Assembly: GCA_035772405.1 (NCBI GenBank)
Contig: JAYKKM010000378.1
Coordinates: 464,501-528,500, forward strand
Source of the DNA: Chrysogorgia sp. JL179-B06
Taxonomy: Eukaryota; Cnidaria; Anthozoa; Scleralcyonacea; Chrysogorgiidae
Length of the DNA: 64,000 nucleotides
Direction: 5' to 3'
Shown here one piece after another: positions 1 through 11,154 of the stretch; positions within the stretch are counted from its first letter, which is position 1, and every line of letters begins with the position of its first letter. The notes under the pieces are model-generated. The model was not told where the DNA came from and did not search any database. It saw only the letters and a program-made list of their open reading frames with translations. The position numbers were made by a program, and so were the translations under genes.

Positions 1-51
1 CTCGCTGCAGCTGTTGGTGCAGGAACGCTGTTAGTAAAATGGGCGCAATAA
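1..51 (+). CDS. C-terminus of a small hydrophobic protein (partial at window edge)
   Basis: The window opens inside a reading frame that ends LLVKWAQ followed by TAA at 49-51. What is visible is alanine- and glycine-rich and hydrophobic, like the end of a membrane-anchored small protein. It lies 43 bp upstream of another membrane/coiled-coil ORF on the same strand and probably belongs to the same viral gene block that leads into the DNA polymerase. Family not recognised; only about 16 codons are visible. Confidence 0.4.
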   Translation, partial: LAAAVGAGTLLVKWAQ

Positions 52-93
52 AAAAGTGGATACCGACAGACCCATTCAAATCAACGTAAGTTA

Positions 94-513
94 ATGGTGA
101 GTGTTGTGGCTGGAGGGATTTTTAATGCAGTGGCTTTTGCAGGCGCTGGCTTTATGTTTTCAAAGTTTAATCACACAGGCTATGAAGCTGAGATGAAAAG
201 ACACAACCATGCGTTGGAACAGTTAGCCAGTGCGAAAGAAGTGTGGTATGAAAACGAAGTCGCTAAGAAAGATAAGATCCAGCGTTTGCGACAACGGCTC
301 TCTGACGCTAATGCTGACATCAATGACACAAACCACGCGTTGGAAGAACTTAGAAGCGTAATGACTATTCAGTACAGCGGACGAGTGTTCACTGACCTCC
401 CGAGGATTGCGGATTACTACCAACCGAGTGCGGAGATGAAGGAATACCAATTATTGTTTGTTAGCGCGTTAGGTTTGGGTAGTGGAATAGCGGTGTGGGT
501 ACTAGTTCGGTGA
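94..513 (+). CDS. Small membrane-anchored coiled-coil protein of a viral/Polinton-like block
   Basis: 139 codons. Residues about 3-24 are glycine/alanine-rich and hydrophobic; residues about 30-90 are charged and heptad-like (EMKRHNHALEQLASAKEVW onward), consistent with a coiled coil; a second hydrophobic segment (LLFVSALGLGSGIAVWVLV) ends the protein. This suggests a two-anchor membrane protein with a helical stalk. It is followed after 25 bp by the next same-strand ORF and then by the DNA polymerase, so it is probably a virion or membrane component of the same element. No enzyme motif is visible and I cannot name the family. Confidence 0.5.
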   Translation: MVSVVAGGIFNAVAFAGAGFMFSKFNHTGYEAEMKRHNHALEQLASAKEVWYENEVAKKDKIQRLRQRLSDANADINDTNHALEELRSVMTIQYSGRVFTDLPRIADYYQPSAEMKEYQLLFVSALGLGSGIAVWVLVR

Positions 514-538
514 AAAAAATGTTGGAGTAGTATAAGCG

Positions 539-1117
539 ATGGACAAACTTATGAGGCAGATGAGTTATGGCTACACAATTGACGAAATCGCGAGTGAGAC
601 GCAAACTGAGTGTGGAGACACCTTCAGAATTTACTACTGCTCGGATTGCGACGTTGTGAAAAACGTAAGTGACTGCGGTGGGTACGCGTGTCCAAAGTGT
701 GGCGACATCGAATGGGGATACATTCAGAGTTATGGTGACATGAGACTCACACGACTAAAAAGCGTTCACAAACGGTCTTGGTGGATGGGGAGGAGACTAC
801 GGAACGTTGTGAAGGGTGAGCACCTTGAGTTGATAAAAGAGGACTTCCTGAAAGTTATCAATGTGTTGTACTCATGCAATTTGGTAAAGGGTAGAAACGT
901 CAGCAGATATGGATACTACATTATTAGGTTGTGTCATAGAAGACAACTCGAGACACTCAAAAGGGTGCTAGACCTCAAAGACGGGAAGGTGAAAGAGAGG
1001 TTCGACGACAATTTGTTTGGGGTGGTGTACCCAAAGCTGGGATGGTGTGAAAGTGGCGATCATTATTACAACGAGTGGGCTAAGAAAAAAAAGTGTAGTG
1101 TAAGTATAAGCCAATGA
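539..1117 (+). CDS. Zinc-ribbon protein, possibly a VLTF3-like late transcription factor
   Basis: 192 codons. Residues about 33-60 contain two Cys pairs (YYCSDCD and ACPKCGD), a zinc-ribbon layout. The rest is basic and helical, ending with a conserved-looking YPKLGWCE. A zinc ribbon followed by a helical domain is the layout of the A2L/VLTF3-like transcription factors found in some Polinton-like and nucleocytoplasmic viruses, but the resemblance is only in layout. The stop overlaps the start of the next frame by four bases (ATGAgt), a compact viral arrangement. Alternative: an unrelated zinc-ribbon protein of the element. Confidence 0.4.
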   Translation: MDKLMRQMSYGYTIDEIASETQTECGDTFRIYYCSDCDVVKNVSDCGGYACPKCGDIEWGYIQSYGDMRLTRLKSVHKRSWWMGRRLRNVVKGEHLELIKEDFLKVINVLYSCNLVKGRNVSRYGYYIIRLCHRRQLETLKRVLDLKDGKVKERFDDNLFGVVYPKLGWCESGDHYYNEWAKKKKCSVSISQ

Positions 1118-4100
1118 GTCGGGCTGTGAAAAACCCACTGACAAAAAGACGGGCGCATAAGACGAGTGCAGCCGTTGTCAATTCACTAACAGATGAAGCG
1201 ACCAACGTTCACGGCTTCTTTAGAGATCAAGAGGGACAACCTGTAGTCGAAGACCTCGCACCGTCAACGCATCTGTTGGATCGAGGGTTCACGAGGTCCT
1301 ATGAAGTCGAAGTAATTGACGACAGAGACATCAATCAGGTAAACGCTAGTAGAAGTGCTGTCACTAACCTTTTGAGACGTGAGCTGGGTGAGACCAACGG
1401 AATGAAAGTGGTAGAGACAGTCAAGGTCACTTTTGAGAAAGTTTTAGAGCGTGATAAGACCACATACAAAACTGCCTACTTTAACAGCGAAACGTTCGTC
1501 GTCATTAACGAGCATGACATCGAGGGTGTCGCCAATCGTGGGACGGAGCAAATTTTGACGCGGATAGCTGGGTGGTTATCTGAGGGGTCTGGATGGACTA
1601 TCGACAAAATAGATGCGCACTATACGTCAACGTCGCTATTCACAGACCTTTGCATGGGAGTAGCTACATTGCGTTGCCAAAGGAGCTGCGCAACAGTATG
1701 AAGGGTCTGATAAACGTAAATAATGGGGATGACAACGAGTGCTTTAGATGGTGTCACCTTGCACACAAATTCCCTGTTGGAAAAAACTCTGACAGAACGT
1801 CAAAGTACGTCAGACACGTCAGTGAGCTGAATTATGATGGAATTGACTTCCCAGTCACACTCAAAGATTACAACAAGATCGAAAAGGCTAACGAAATTAG
1901 CATTAATGTTTTTGGGTACGAAAATAAGCAGCCATTCCCTGTGTACGTTTCTAAGGAAGCGCACCCTGACCATATGGACCTACTGTTGATAACTAATGAT
2001 GTAGGCAACAAGCATTATGTGTATATTCGTGACTTCAACAAATTCATGCACCGGCAGACAAAGCATGAGGCGAGAAAGCACTTTTGTAGGTATTGTTTGC
2101 AGTGTTTCACCCGCGCGGACGTGCTTGAAAGTCATATTGAAGTGTGTTTGGTCATCAATGGGAAGCAAGCTATTAAAATGCCGCAAAAAGGTGCGAAAGT
2201 GAAATACGAGAATTTTAGCAGACAATTAAATGTACCATTTGTGGTGTACGCAGATTTCGAGGCTATCACACAGAAGGTGCATGCGGCAACACCATCAAGC
2301 GAGTGTAGCTACACAAATGCTTACCAGAGGCACGTTGACTGCGGTTATGGGTATAAATTAGTTTGTTGCTACGACAACGAGTACAGTAAGCCAGTAAAAG
2401 TGTATCGCGGTGAAAATGCAGTTAACAAGTTCATTGGGGAGATGTTAGAAATTGTTGAATATTGTAAAAAGACATCTGAGAGTCACTTTAACAAAGAAAT
2501 GATACTGACTGATGCCGATAAGAAGAACTTTGACGAGGCTAAAAGTTGCCATATTTGCAGTGTCGAGTACACTGGTGCTGACGTTAGAGTGAGAGACCAC
2601 TGTCACGTGTCAGGTAAGTACAGAGGGTCCGCACATCGTGAATGTAACGTGAACTTTAAGTTGACTGATAAAATACCTGTGATCTTTCATAACTTGCGCG
2701 GTTACGATAGCCATTTCATTATGCAGGAGATTGGCAAGTTTGGTCAAGACATAAATGTGATACCGAACAACATGGAGAAGTACATGGCGTTCATGCTTGG
2801 AAAAAACTTGGTGTTCTTGGACAGCTTTCAGTTCATGGGTAGTGATCTAGACAACTTGGTGAAGAACCTACCAAGGGACGCTTTCAAATACACGTCAGAA
2901 GTGTTTCGCGACGATGGGTTGGCACTCATGACAAGAAAGGGGGTCTATCCCTATGATTACATGGACTCCTTTGATAAATTCGATGAAAGCGAGTTACCCT
3001 CTAAAAAAGACTTTTATAGCGTTCTGAATGATGAGCACATCACGGAAGAAATGCACGAGCGTGCCATCGACGTGTGGGACTACTTTGACGTTAAAAATAT
3101 GGGTGGGTACCACGACCTGTATTTGAAAAGTGATGTGCTCTTGCTCGCCGACGTTTTTGAGAACTTTAGAAAGACATGCCATCGCGAGTATAAATTAGAC
3201 CCGTGTCATTATTTTACATCGCCCGGATTGGCTTGGGACGCCATGTTAAAGATGACTGGAGTGGAACTCGAATTATTGTCCGACATTGACATGTTCCAGT
3301 TCGTAGAAATGGGTATGCGTGGTGGTGTGAGCTACATATGCAACAGACATGGTGTGGCGAATAATAAGTACATGAAGGGGTATGATAAAGCGCAAGAGTC
3401 GAAGTATTTGATGTACCTTGATGCCAACAATTTGTACGGATGGGCAATGAGTCGAAGTCTACCTACGGGTGGCTTCAAGTGGTTGACTGAGAAATAAATA
3501 AAAAAGGTTAATCTATGCGACTATCACAACAATAGTAAAAAGGGGTTGCTGCTCGAAGTCGACTTGGAGTATCCAGACCACTTGCATGACCTACACAACG
3601 ATTACCCGGTGGCTCCTGAGAAGATGGAGATAACTGTTGACATGTTGTCGGAGCACTGCACAAAAATCAAAAATAAGTTTAACGTGAGTGTTGGTGGTGT
3701 GAAAAAGTTGGTGACTAATTTGATGGACAAAAAAAAGTATGTGTGTCACTATGGAAATCTGCAGTTGTACACGGATCTTGGACTAAAAATCAAAAAGGTT
3801 CATAGGGTCCTACAGTTTGACCAGTCCAAGTGGTTGGGCAAGTACATCGACTTTAACACAGTCAAAAGAACCGCAGCTAAGAACGCTTTTGAGAAGGATT
3901 TCTTCAAGTTGATGAATAACAGTGTGTTCGGAAAAACGATGGAAAACTTGAGGAAGCGTGTGGACGTGAGATTAGTGACCACCAAGAAAAAATTAGAAAA
4001 GCTTGTCTCAAAGCCTACGTTTGTGTCTTGCAAGATATTTAGCGAGAACTTAGTCGCCGTCCACAAAGTCAAAGAGACGCTGACATTAAATCGACCTGCA

Positions 4101-4718
4101 TATGTGGGTATGTGCATACTAGACTTGAGAAAAACGCTGATGTACAATTTTCACTACAATTATATTATGAAAAAGTACTCTAGCGACACCTGCAGATTAC
4201 ATTTCACCGACACTGACAGTCTGCTGTACTCAATCAAAACCGATGACGTTTATTCCGACTTTATGTCGGAGTGTGAAAAGTTTGACAATAGTGACTACCC
4301 TGCAGACAGCCCAATCTTTTTTAGAGAGAATAAGAAAGTTATTGGGAAGATGAAGGACGAGTGCGCTGGAACGCCAATTGTCGAGTTCGTCGGGTTGCGC
4401 AGTAAAATGTACAGCTATTTGAAAGAGGGTGGAGGTGGCGGGAAAACCGCTAAAGGTATTAGAAAGAATATAATTAAAAAGGTAATCAGACACGAAGATT
4501 ACAAAAGTGTGTTACTCGAGCAGAAACAGTTGCGACACACAATGAAGACCATTAGAAGCGTCAAACATCAGCTAGGTAGTTACGAAATTAATAAAGTGTC
4601 GCTATCCTGTTTTGATGACAAACGATACCTTTTAGAAAATGGCATTGACTCCTACGCATATGGTCACAAAAACATTGAAGTGAGAGATACCACTGAAAAT
4701 AGTGAACAAACGGACTAA
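1114..4718 (+). pseudogene. Protein-primed family B DNA polymerase (pPolB), broken
   Basis: DNA polymerase type B of the organellar/viral protein-primed class, the replicase of Polintons, adintoviruses and related linear elements. Visible landmarks: N-terminal Cys/His finger (HFCRYCLQCF, about 2080); exonuclease I with VYADFEA (about 2243); a DHCH..GKYRG..H..CN motif like endonuclease VII (about 2600-2650); exonuclease II NLRGYDSHF (about 2692); exonuclease III YLKSDVLLLAD (about 3119); polymerase motif A YLDANNLYG (about 3414); motif B NNSVFGKTMEN (about 3914); motif C TDTDSL (about 4210). Two lesions: a frameshift near 1,620-1,630, where the N-terminal frame (from 1114) gives way to the main frame, and an in-frame TAA at 3495-3497, after which the same frame continues to 4718. 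Total span is about 1,200 codons, normal for the family. All catalytic motifs survive, so inactivation looks recent. Confidence 0.88.
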
Positions 4719-4788
4719 CTTGCAAAACAACCGGCTATTTGTTAGCCAATCAAAAGAGCACCATTTCGCTATCCATTTGGATAAAACG

Positions 4789-4822
4789 CCACTAGAGTCA
4801 AAATCTAGTGGTTTTTTTTTTT
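4789..4822 (+). terminator. Hairpin plus T-run downstream of the polymerase
   Basis: An 8-bp perfect stem (ccactaga / tctagtgg) with a 7-base loop is followed directly by eleven T residues, 70 bp after the polymerase stop. It looks like a viral or Pol III-type transcription end signal. Function is inferred from shape and position only. Confidence 0.45.
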
Positions 4823-5032
4823 CGCGCGTGAATTGGAAATGTGTCAGTCAAAAAAGCGTGAAAATTTTGAAGCGACACAAATTTGTGAAAATGTTGAAAC
4901 GACTATTTTTTAAATGTGACTGAAATGTGATTTGGTATAAATTCAGTATTGTTTCGTGAGTCTCGCGCGTGTTTGACATTAATCGGTGGAGAGTGTGGGG
5001 AGGGGTGCGTCAAGCCTAATTAACGGCTGCTG

Positions 5033-5205
5033 TAGTAGTATAGAACATGGCGGTGCGAGCTTATTCGACGTTATCCACAAGTGTGGGCACCGTGGCATCG
5101 CTAATTTTTGCGCTAAATCGCGATTTGGCGTAAAAATTAACGTTGCTATGGCACTCGCATTTGTGGTTGGCGTCGCTGAGCTCGCACCGCCATGTTCTAT
5201 ACTAC
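5033..5205. repeat. 173-bp near-perfect palindrome (hairpin)
   Basis: The two arms read as reverse complements from gtagtatagaacatggcgg on the left to its mirror ending at 5205, with the centre at aaatcgcgattt (about 5115-5126). Identity is highest at the outer 26 bp and at the centre, with scattered mismatches between. The right edge abuts the cyclin-like homology that starts at about 5208. It could be a fold-back MITE, a hairpin end of the polymerase element, or an inverted duplication. Confidence 0.75.
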
Positions 5206-5527
5206 TGACATGGAAACGCTGACGCTTGCTCGCTACATTCTCGAGACCACCTTACTGGAATACGATTACGTTATCATTAGAGCTTCAAAGATGGCTGCCG
5301 CTTGTCTTAATCTTGCCATGGCAATGAAAGGCGCTCACGAATGGACTCCTACCTTGGTCCATTACACGGAATATACTCGAGATGATTTGTCTGATCTTCT
5401 CTCCAAACTCAATGCTTTGATCTCTGTTCAACGCAAGAAAAACATGAAAACAGTTCACAGCAAATACTCTCATCCAGTTTTTTTCGAAGTAGCAAATACT
5501 CCATCATTGGATATCCTTGCAATGTAA
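5190..5527 (+). pseudogene. Cyclin B3 C-terminal fragment (isolated exon or retrocopy)
   Basis: A 112-codon open frame whose residues from METLTLARYILE onward match the second cyclin fold of B-type cyclins. It includes ASKMAAACLNLA, WTPTL..Y and the B3-type ending KYSHPVFFEVA..P.LDIL, then a stop. Cyclin B3 activates Cdk1 in M phase and meiosis. The first cyclin box and N-terminus are absent: upstream of METLT is the palindrome, not cyclin. There is no intron within the fragment and the frame is undamaged. It could be the last coding exon of a host gene, a truncated retrocopy, or a gene piece carried by the neighbouring viral element. Confidence 0.65.
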
Positions 5528-6105
5528 TGTCCCCGTGAAATCCTCTCTTCCATAGACGTCTACTGTTAAATAATTTTTTCTTGTCCCCTAAATGTAGCAA
5601 ATTTACTGAGCTATTTATTGTATATACAATAGTACGTTTTCATTGTTTTATTCAAGCTCTCGTTCTGGAAATCGTAATTTTAAATACTGTCACTGTAAAT
5701 ATAATTAAAAGCAGGTAGTATGAACCAGGGCTGATAGGCGTTTTGCGAAAAAAATTCCTTGCTGTCAAAAGAGTTTAGTTTAAACTTTGGGCTGTTCCTA
5801 CTGTGAAGTTTACCAATTCTACTTTTTAAATTTATTTGGGGTGTATTTTACTGCAATTGCAAGATCTTTAGTAATGACGAGTCGGCCCAGCTCGTATAAA
5901 CAGCCTGTAAAATGTGTACATATTCTCCCACAATTAGTATTCGATGTTTTTAATTTCCAATCCAGTTCTAGCATAGCTTTATAATTGAATAAAAATAAAT
6001 TAAACCGCATTGAGTTTTTGTGATCTTGTATAGCGAGCAATACGACTTTTTCTCATTTGTGTCAAATTTAGGATTTCGCCCATTCCGACACGAAATAGTT
6101 CTTGA
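5528..6105. other. Non-coding, AT-rich
   Basis: Short ORFs here have no recognisable composition or motif. The first part may be 3' UTR of the cyclin fragment. I see no gene or structured repeat. Confidence 0.5.
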
Positions 6106-6580
6106 AGTGCCCCTGACCTCAACATTTTTTATTGGCTGATTTGTAAGAACTTTTAAAAAGAATGAAGTAACTTATTTTGAAGATTTTCGTGTCTTCGCTT
6201 TCTTTTAGAGATATATCAGTTTGTTTGATATGCAAATGTACGGAGTTTACGTCACACATGTATAATGAGTTAACAGAGAATGTTATATATCTTTGCATTC
6301 ATCAAATAAAAACACTAAGTGTGAATAACACGCGTGCGTGTTTCTCCCGCAACACTAAAATTCTCGATTTTAAAGGATTTCGTTCGAGAATGAAAGAGAT
6401 ACACACATTTTTCCAACAAGTCATTATACATGTGTGACGTAAATTCCGGACATTTACATATCAGACAAACTGATATATCTCAAAAAGAAAGCGAAGAAAC
6501 GAAAATCTTCAAAAGAAGTTACTTTAACATTTTAAAAGTTCTTCCAAATCAGACAAAAAAAATTTGAGGTCCGTGGCACT
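6106..6580. mobile_element. MITE with ~150-bp terminal inverted repeats
   Basis: The left end agtgcccctgacctcaa is mirrored by the right end ttgaggtccgtggcact. The inverted similarity continues inward for about 150 bp through the gatatatcagtttgt and cacacatgta segments. Total about 475 bp with no coding frame. Flanks are ttga and ttaa, which hints at a TTA-type target, as in the element at 46285. Non-autonomous DNA transposon. Confidence 0.7.
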
Positions 6581-7221
6581 TTAACAAGAGGTAACATACC
6601 CCGGTAAATCCGTATTAATGAACCGGTTTTGTGATTGGCTCATGGAACAAAAGTGGTTAGGGTTAGGACCCCACATATAGCATCTGGAAAAGCTGCTGGA
6701 ATTACGCGAAGTACAGGCTGTAATGATCATGAGGTGAGAAAATTCACTATATGCAAATGAGCCGCCAGCGCTTTCCTTCATTCCTGGCCGAAAACTGTTA
6801 ATACAGGTATTGATGTTTACCGTCGCACACATTTGTCATATCGCGTCTGAATTAACTCAAACGTGATCTACATCTTCGCTCTTAAACCTTTCGATAAAAG
6901 AAATACCATTTCAGACATTGCCAGCCTACAACCTCTATATGATTTGAATAAGCTTACTGCGCATGGTTCAATTCTCACTCTGACCATCCCTGGGGAATTT
7001 GCATATTTTTTTTACTAAACTGCGTGTTTCCCCACCCCAGGGACAACGTTGACAAACTACTTGCATGTATACGGGAAGTCTTAGTAACAGATCATCTTGG
7101 AGTTTTAGTACACCCGAAGTTAAGACATGGCCCTCCTGAAAGAACTATGGTTGAGATTCGTGATGTGAGGGATCATCGCAAGGCTCAAATGTTTAATCTC
7201 CTTTAGAATGTGAACGAAGGT
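6581..7221. other. Non-coding stretch
   Basis: A 60-codon ORF at 7024-7206 (+) has no recognisable motif. Otherwise I see nothing supported here. Confidence 0.4.
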
Positions 7222-7600
7222 TCAACTCGAAATGTAACTTGCCGTCTGCTCCGTTGATCTTAAAACCATCATATTTGGCTTAAGTTTCCTCTGGTTTTCT
7301 CTTCCTCGTCGTCCCAAGTAAAGGCCAAGGTAAAACCAAACGGTACGAAGCAATTGTGATGGATCAGTGCTGTCGGCTGGACATAATTCGCCTCTGTCAA
7401 ACAACAACTTAACTTGCCTCTGGATTATTGGCTTTTTGTGGACCAATCGGCAATTTTCACAGTTTTCCTAAGGTGTTTCACGAACGCATCCAACACTGAA
7501 TTTGCTTCGGTAAAAGTAGGGTCGTCAATGTATGGCTTGTTGTTGGGAGGATTTTTCAAGAATTTGTCAACTTTTTTATTGTAATACGAGCCGCCAACTT
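7222..7600 (-). pseudogene. KIAA1958/ZMYM-like (DUF3504) Crypton-derived recombinase fragment
   Basis: Two minus-strand frames are consecutive parts of one protein. The first has YIDDPTFTEANSVLDAFVKHL (about 7450-7530). The second has PADSTDPSQLLRTVWFYLGL followed by GRRGRENQRKLKPNMMVL (about 7260-7385). This is the signature of the DUF3504 domain in KIAA1958, QRICH1 and ZMYM proteins, derived from Crypton tyrosine recombinases. A frameshift near 7,440 separates the parts and another near 7,262 precedes a segment reading FELN in a third frame. Only the middle of the domain is present and the catalytic tyrosine region is not. It is an isolated dead copy. Confidence 0.65.
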
Positions 7601-7706
7601 GCCTAGCAGATGTATGAAACAACTTAAAGCAAGTGTTTGTATCTGCTTTTGTCATCCCTGTGATGTACAAACCGCCAGAAAAATCGGAAGAGGTAAACAA
7701 ATTCAA

Positions 7707-8040
7707 AATTTAATGTAATTAATTTACTTTCTCTCTTCCCTTTTAAAACTTTACACTCCTTTTCAGTCGTTTCATGTCAAATTTAATTTCAAAACCACCC
7801 CTTATTTTGAAATGTTTAGTTTGCTTTACTTATCATTAAATATTTTCATTCCATATCTTGTTGTTTTTTTGGTATTATCAGTGGTATTGCATTCTCAAGA
7901 GAGTTTTTTATTTCTTGTTCATCAAGCTGAGCAAAACGGTCAACCATTTTGTATTTTTATTGCTTTCATTTACTCACCGTATATGAGCTGATATACGGTG
8001 AGTAGCTGAACCAATCAGATTGCAGAACAGCTCATATACA
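7707..8040. other. Non-coding; short repeat near 7,970-8,040
   Basis: No gene seen. The stretch tcaccgtatatgagctgata is followed by an inverted echo (tatacggtgag), and the block beginning caatcagattgcagaacag recurs at 8,298 after the TA tract. Confidence 0.4.
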
Positions 8041-8430
<390 letters not shown>

Positions 8431-8523
8431 TGAATAGACCAAAACATGGACAAAATCCCAGTAAGTAAGAGTGCTCGATACAAAAATTGTAGAACCAGTT
8501 ATAAAGTATATGTAAAATATAAG

Positions 8524-8627
8524 CTTTTACAGATGCCGTAACACTGTGTTTCATGCCTATAAGGCAATCATCAGTCGTCTGATGATTGCCTTAGGCATGA
8601 AAAACAGTGTTACGGCATCTGTAAAAG
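8524..8627. repeat. 104-bp palindrome with hammerhead-like CTGATGA boxes
   Basis: The arms begin cttttacagatgccgtaac and are mirrored to gtaaaag at 8627, with the centre near tcgt at about 8,575. Each arm contains CTGATGA followed by a small stem and GAAA, as in a hammerhead core, but stem I has no adjacent partner. Treat it as a fold-back repeat. Confidence 0.7.
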
Positions 8628-9044
8628 TTTAGATGCACTCGAATCAGGCAATCACAGTTGGGAAACATTTTCCTGTATTTTATTAATATGTATATAAACC
8701 TTGGAGATTTAATATGTTATATATATATATCTACAGTCAAGACCATGGACAAAATATTCCAACTGCTGTTTCGACAGTTCTGACTGCAATCAACCAGGCA
8801 ATGGTTTATATAACAAAACACTTATATTTAATACTACTGTGGGAAAACAGTGCATTGTGACCCCTCAATTTAAGTGCACTGCTGTTACATGTTACACATA
8901 GCATTGCTCCAGGCAACAATTGTCATCTTGGGCCACAAAATACACATATTTGCTCAGTGCAAGTAAATAAATGAAAGCAAGATTCCCAATTTCAGCCTTA
9001 AAACTAATATAGCAGGTACTAAAATCAATACATCAAAGCTATTC
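8628..9044. other. Non-coding stretch
   Basis: AT-rich, with a short TA run at about 8,718. No gene or structured element recognised. Confidence 0.4.
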
Positions 9045-9290
9045 TCGGCAACGGCCTCCGTAGCTCGGTAGTCAGAGCACTACACTAGCATCGCAGGGGC
9101 GTGGGTTCAATTCCAGCCGGAAAAGGCCTTGAAGTTGCGTTTTTCAGAAATGGTCCCAGTTTGTCTTAAAATGTATCCCAACACTCGAAATTTTCCTTCA
9201 CCATAAATCCTTAGAACGAGTAGTTTAATCGAGTGAAATGCCAAATATTACTAATATACCCAACTATAAACAAAATATTACTAATATACG
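9045..9290 (+). mobile_element. tRNA-Ala-derived SINE-like unit
   Basis: The A box tagctcggtagtcagagcac (9061) and B box gggttcaattccagccgg (about 9,104) have tRNA spacing. Downstream comes the family tail (gaagttgcgtttttcag, then cactcgaaattttccttcac). This matches the units tandemly repeated at 25.1-26.5 kb and elsewhere. It is a lone diverged copy, not a functional tRNA gene, because the acceptor stem and T-arm are mutated. Confidence 0.75.
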
Positions 9291-9369
9291 AAAACGTGTC
9301 ATCTGGTTTCAGGAAGTCCATCGTGACACTTCACTTTAAACAGAGCAGATCACAGTATTTTATTTAAAG

Positions 9370-9815
9370 ATGAGAGCTAGAATCGTTCCAGATGCAAAGC
9401 AGTTTCAACAATATTATTTACGAGGACAACGAGGTGAAGTCTATCTGGTTTTAGAGGTGCACGGATTCAAATAGGCTACGGTATTGGAAGTTTCTTTAAA
9501 AGTATTGCCCGATATGCAATACTTCTGGTAAAACGAGGAGTACAAGCGATTGGAAAGAGAGCTCTGCAAGTTGTGATAGATGTCGGTCAAGATGTTCTGG
9601 CCGGCAAAAGTGTGAAGCAAGCTGTCAAAGGTCGTGGTGTCGCAGTCGTCAAAGATATAGCTCGGCAGGGTGCTAAACAACTGATGAGTAACCAATCAGG
9701 AGGCGGTCGCAAACGCAAGGCATCCATAAAAACCAATGCCTCATCGAAATCTACCAGTCGCTCACAGACCAAGAGGCGGAAAACATCTCAAGAAAAACCT
9801 ACTTTTCTTAAATAA
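9370..9815 (+). pseudogene. Basic core/minor capsid protein of the Polinton-like provirus, frameshifted
   Basis: This reads as the small protein that precedes the F54H12.2-type capsid gene in related elements. It has a short N-terminus with QQYYLRGQRGE, a GYGIGSFFKSIAR segment, a central helical region (KRGVQAIGKRALQVV, DVLAGKSVKQAVKGRG) and a very basic tail (GGGRKRKAS, QTKRRK). The tail would suit DNA condensation, like adenovirus pX/VII-type core proteins. The N-terminal frame (ATG at 9370) meets a stop near 9,471 and the conserved frame takes over from about 9,445, so there is a frameshift. It lies about 40 bp upstream of the capsid gene. Confidence 0.6.
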
Positions 9816-9854
9816 CGGCACAAGGCTACGAGACTTTACATAAAGATTCCTGTT

Positions 9855-11153
9855 CCTGTGGAAAATCTGAACTGGACTTATTTTCTGTTCCTGACACTCA
9901 AGTTGAAATGAATAAAGGATTTTGGGAAGACATCGATCCTCTTTCTAGCATTGAAACTTCGGACACTATCGAGTTTCTATGTGCTGCAAATTCTGATATC
10001 TACGCCGATTTGGCAAACAGTTACCTTCACGTAAAAGCAAAGATAACGAATGGAGATGGAACTAACTTACCTGACACCGCCCAAGTGGGTCCTGTTAATT
10101 TATGGATGCATGCCTTATTTTCTGAAGTGGAAGTTCATCTGAACAACAAACTGGTCACACCATCAACCACTTCGTATCGCATATATGGAAACTGTATTGA
10201 ACTTTAGGAAAGAAGCTAAATCATCTCACTTAACTTCAGCGTTGTTCTACAAAGACCAGGCTGGACGGATGCATGCCGTCAATCCACTAGCAGAAGTTGC
10301 CGATGCGAACAAAGGATTAAAGGAACGTCACGCACATACAAGCCTAAGCAAATCTGTGGCGATGGAAGGAAGAATTCATTCGGATCTGTTCGCGCAAGAA
10401 CGATATATTCTTGGTGCTGTTCCGATCAAGCTCAAGCTAGTGAGATTAAGAGCTCCCTTTTGCCTGGTTTCATCAGCAGAAGCTCCTGGTTTTAAAGCGG
10501 TTCTGGAAGAATGTGTGTTTCGCGCTTGCCGTGTTAACGTTTCGTCCACTACAATGATAAGTCATACACAGGCCCTTCAACATATCACAGCCAAGTACCC
10601 TATCAATCGTGTAAACTGCAAAGTGTTCTACGTACCAACGGGAAACATGTCTGGAGATCAACAGAATATATTCCAAGGACTTCTTCCCGATAGAGTTGTG
10701 ATTGGGATGGTGGATGCAGATGCTTACAACGGAGTTTATAACAAGAATCCTTTCAATTTTAAGAACTACGACACAACATTTCTTGCATTATCAGTGAATG
10801 GAGAACACCGGCCTGGCAAACCACTTCACCTAAAGTTCGCCGGAGCAGCAGGGACCAACTATGTTTCAGCATTCCAAACGCTGTATGCTGGTACCAACAA
10901 GATGTTTCAGAATCAAGGCAACGGTATTACTCGAGACGAGTATGCAAATGAATATACCCTGTACGTGTTTGATTTAACAGCTGATCAATGTGTTGGAGAT
11001 CATTTTCAACCTATCAGGGATGGGAACGTCTCCCTAGAATGCAAGTTCGGTACGGCTCTAACTGGGGCTATAAATATCGTGGTGCTTGGAGAATTTCAAA
11101 ATCTTATCGAAATTGATGCCAACCGTAACGTACTAAGTGACCTCAGTAGCTAA
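9855..11153 (+). pseudogene. Major capsid-like protein (F54H12.2 family), frameshifted
   Basis: A member of the F54H12.2-like family, found in many invertebrate genomes next to Polinton genes and interpreted here as the virion major capsid (jelly-roll) protein. Conserved stretches: LHKDSCSCGKSELDLF (from about 9,855, upstream of the first ATG at 9908), DLANSYLHVKAKI, SHLTSALFYKDQAGRMH, GRIHSDLFAQERYI, and the C-terminal DGNVSLECKFG with VVLGEFQNLIEID. About 430 codons in all, the usual length. A frameshift at about 10,175-10,190 divides it into a 5' frame ending at 10207 and a 3' frame from 10185. No ATG is seen in frame at the expected N-terminus. It is followed within 2 bp by the protease start. 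Confidence 0.75.
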
Positions 11154-11154
11154 A

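Noticed and set aside
6177..6437. 86-codon ORF
   Set aside because: Inside a MITE and spanning its inverted arms; no domain.
8579..8626. Hammerhead ribozyme in the 8.5-kb palindrome
   Set aside because: CTGATGA and GAAA boxes are present but stem I has no adjacent 5' partner; the palindrome explains the pairing.
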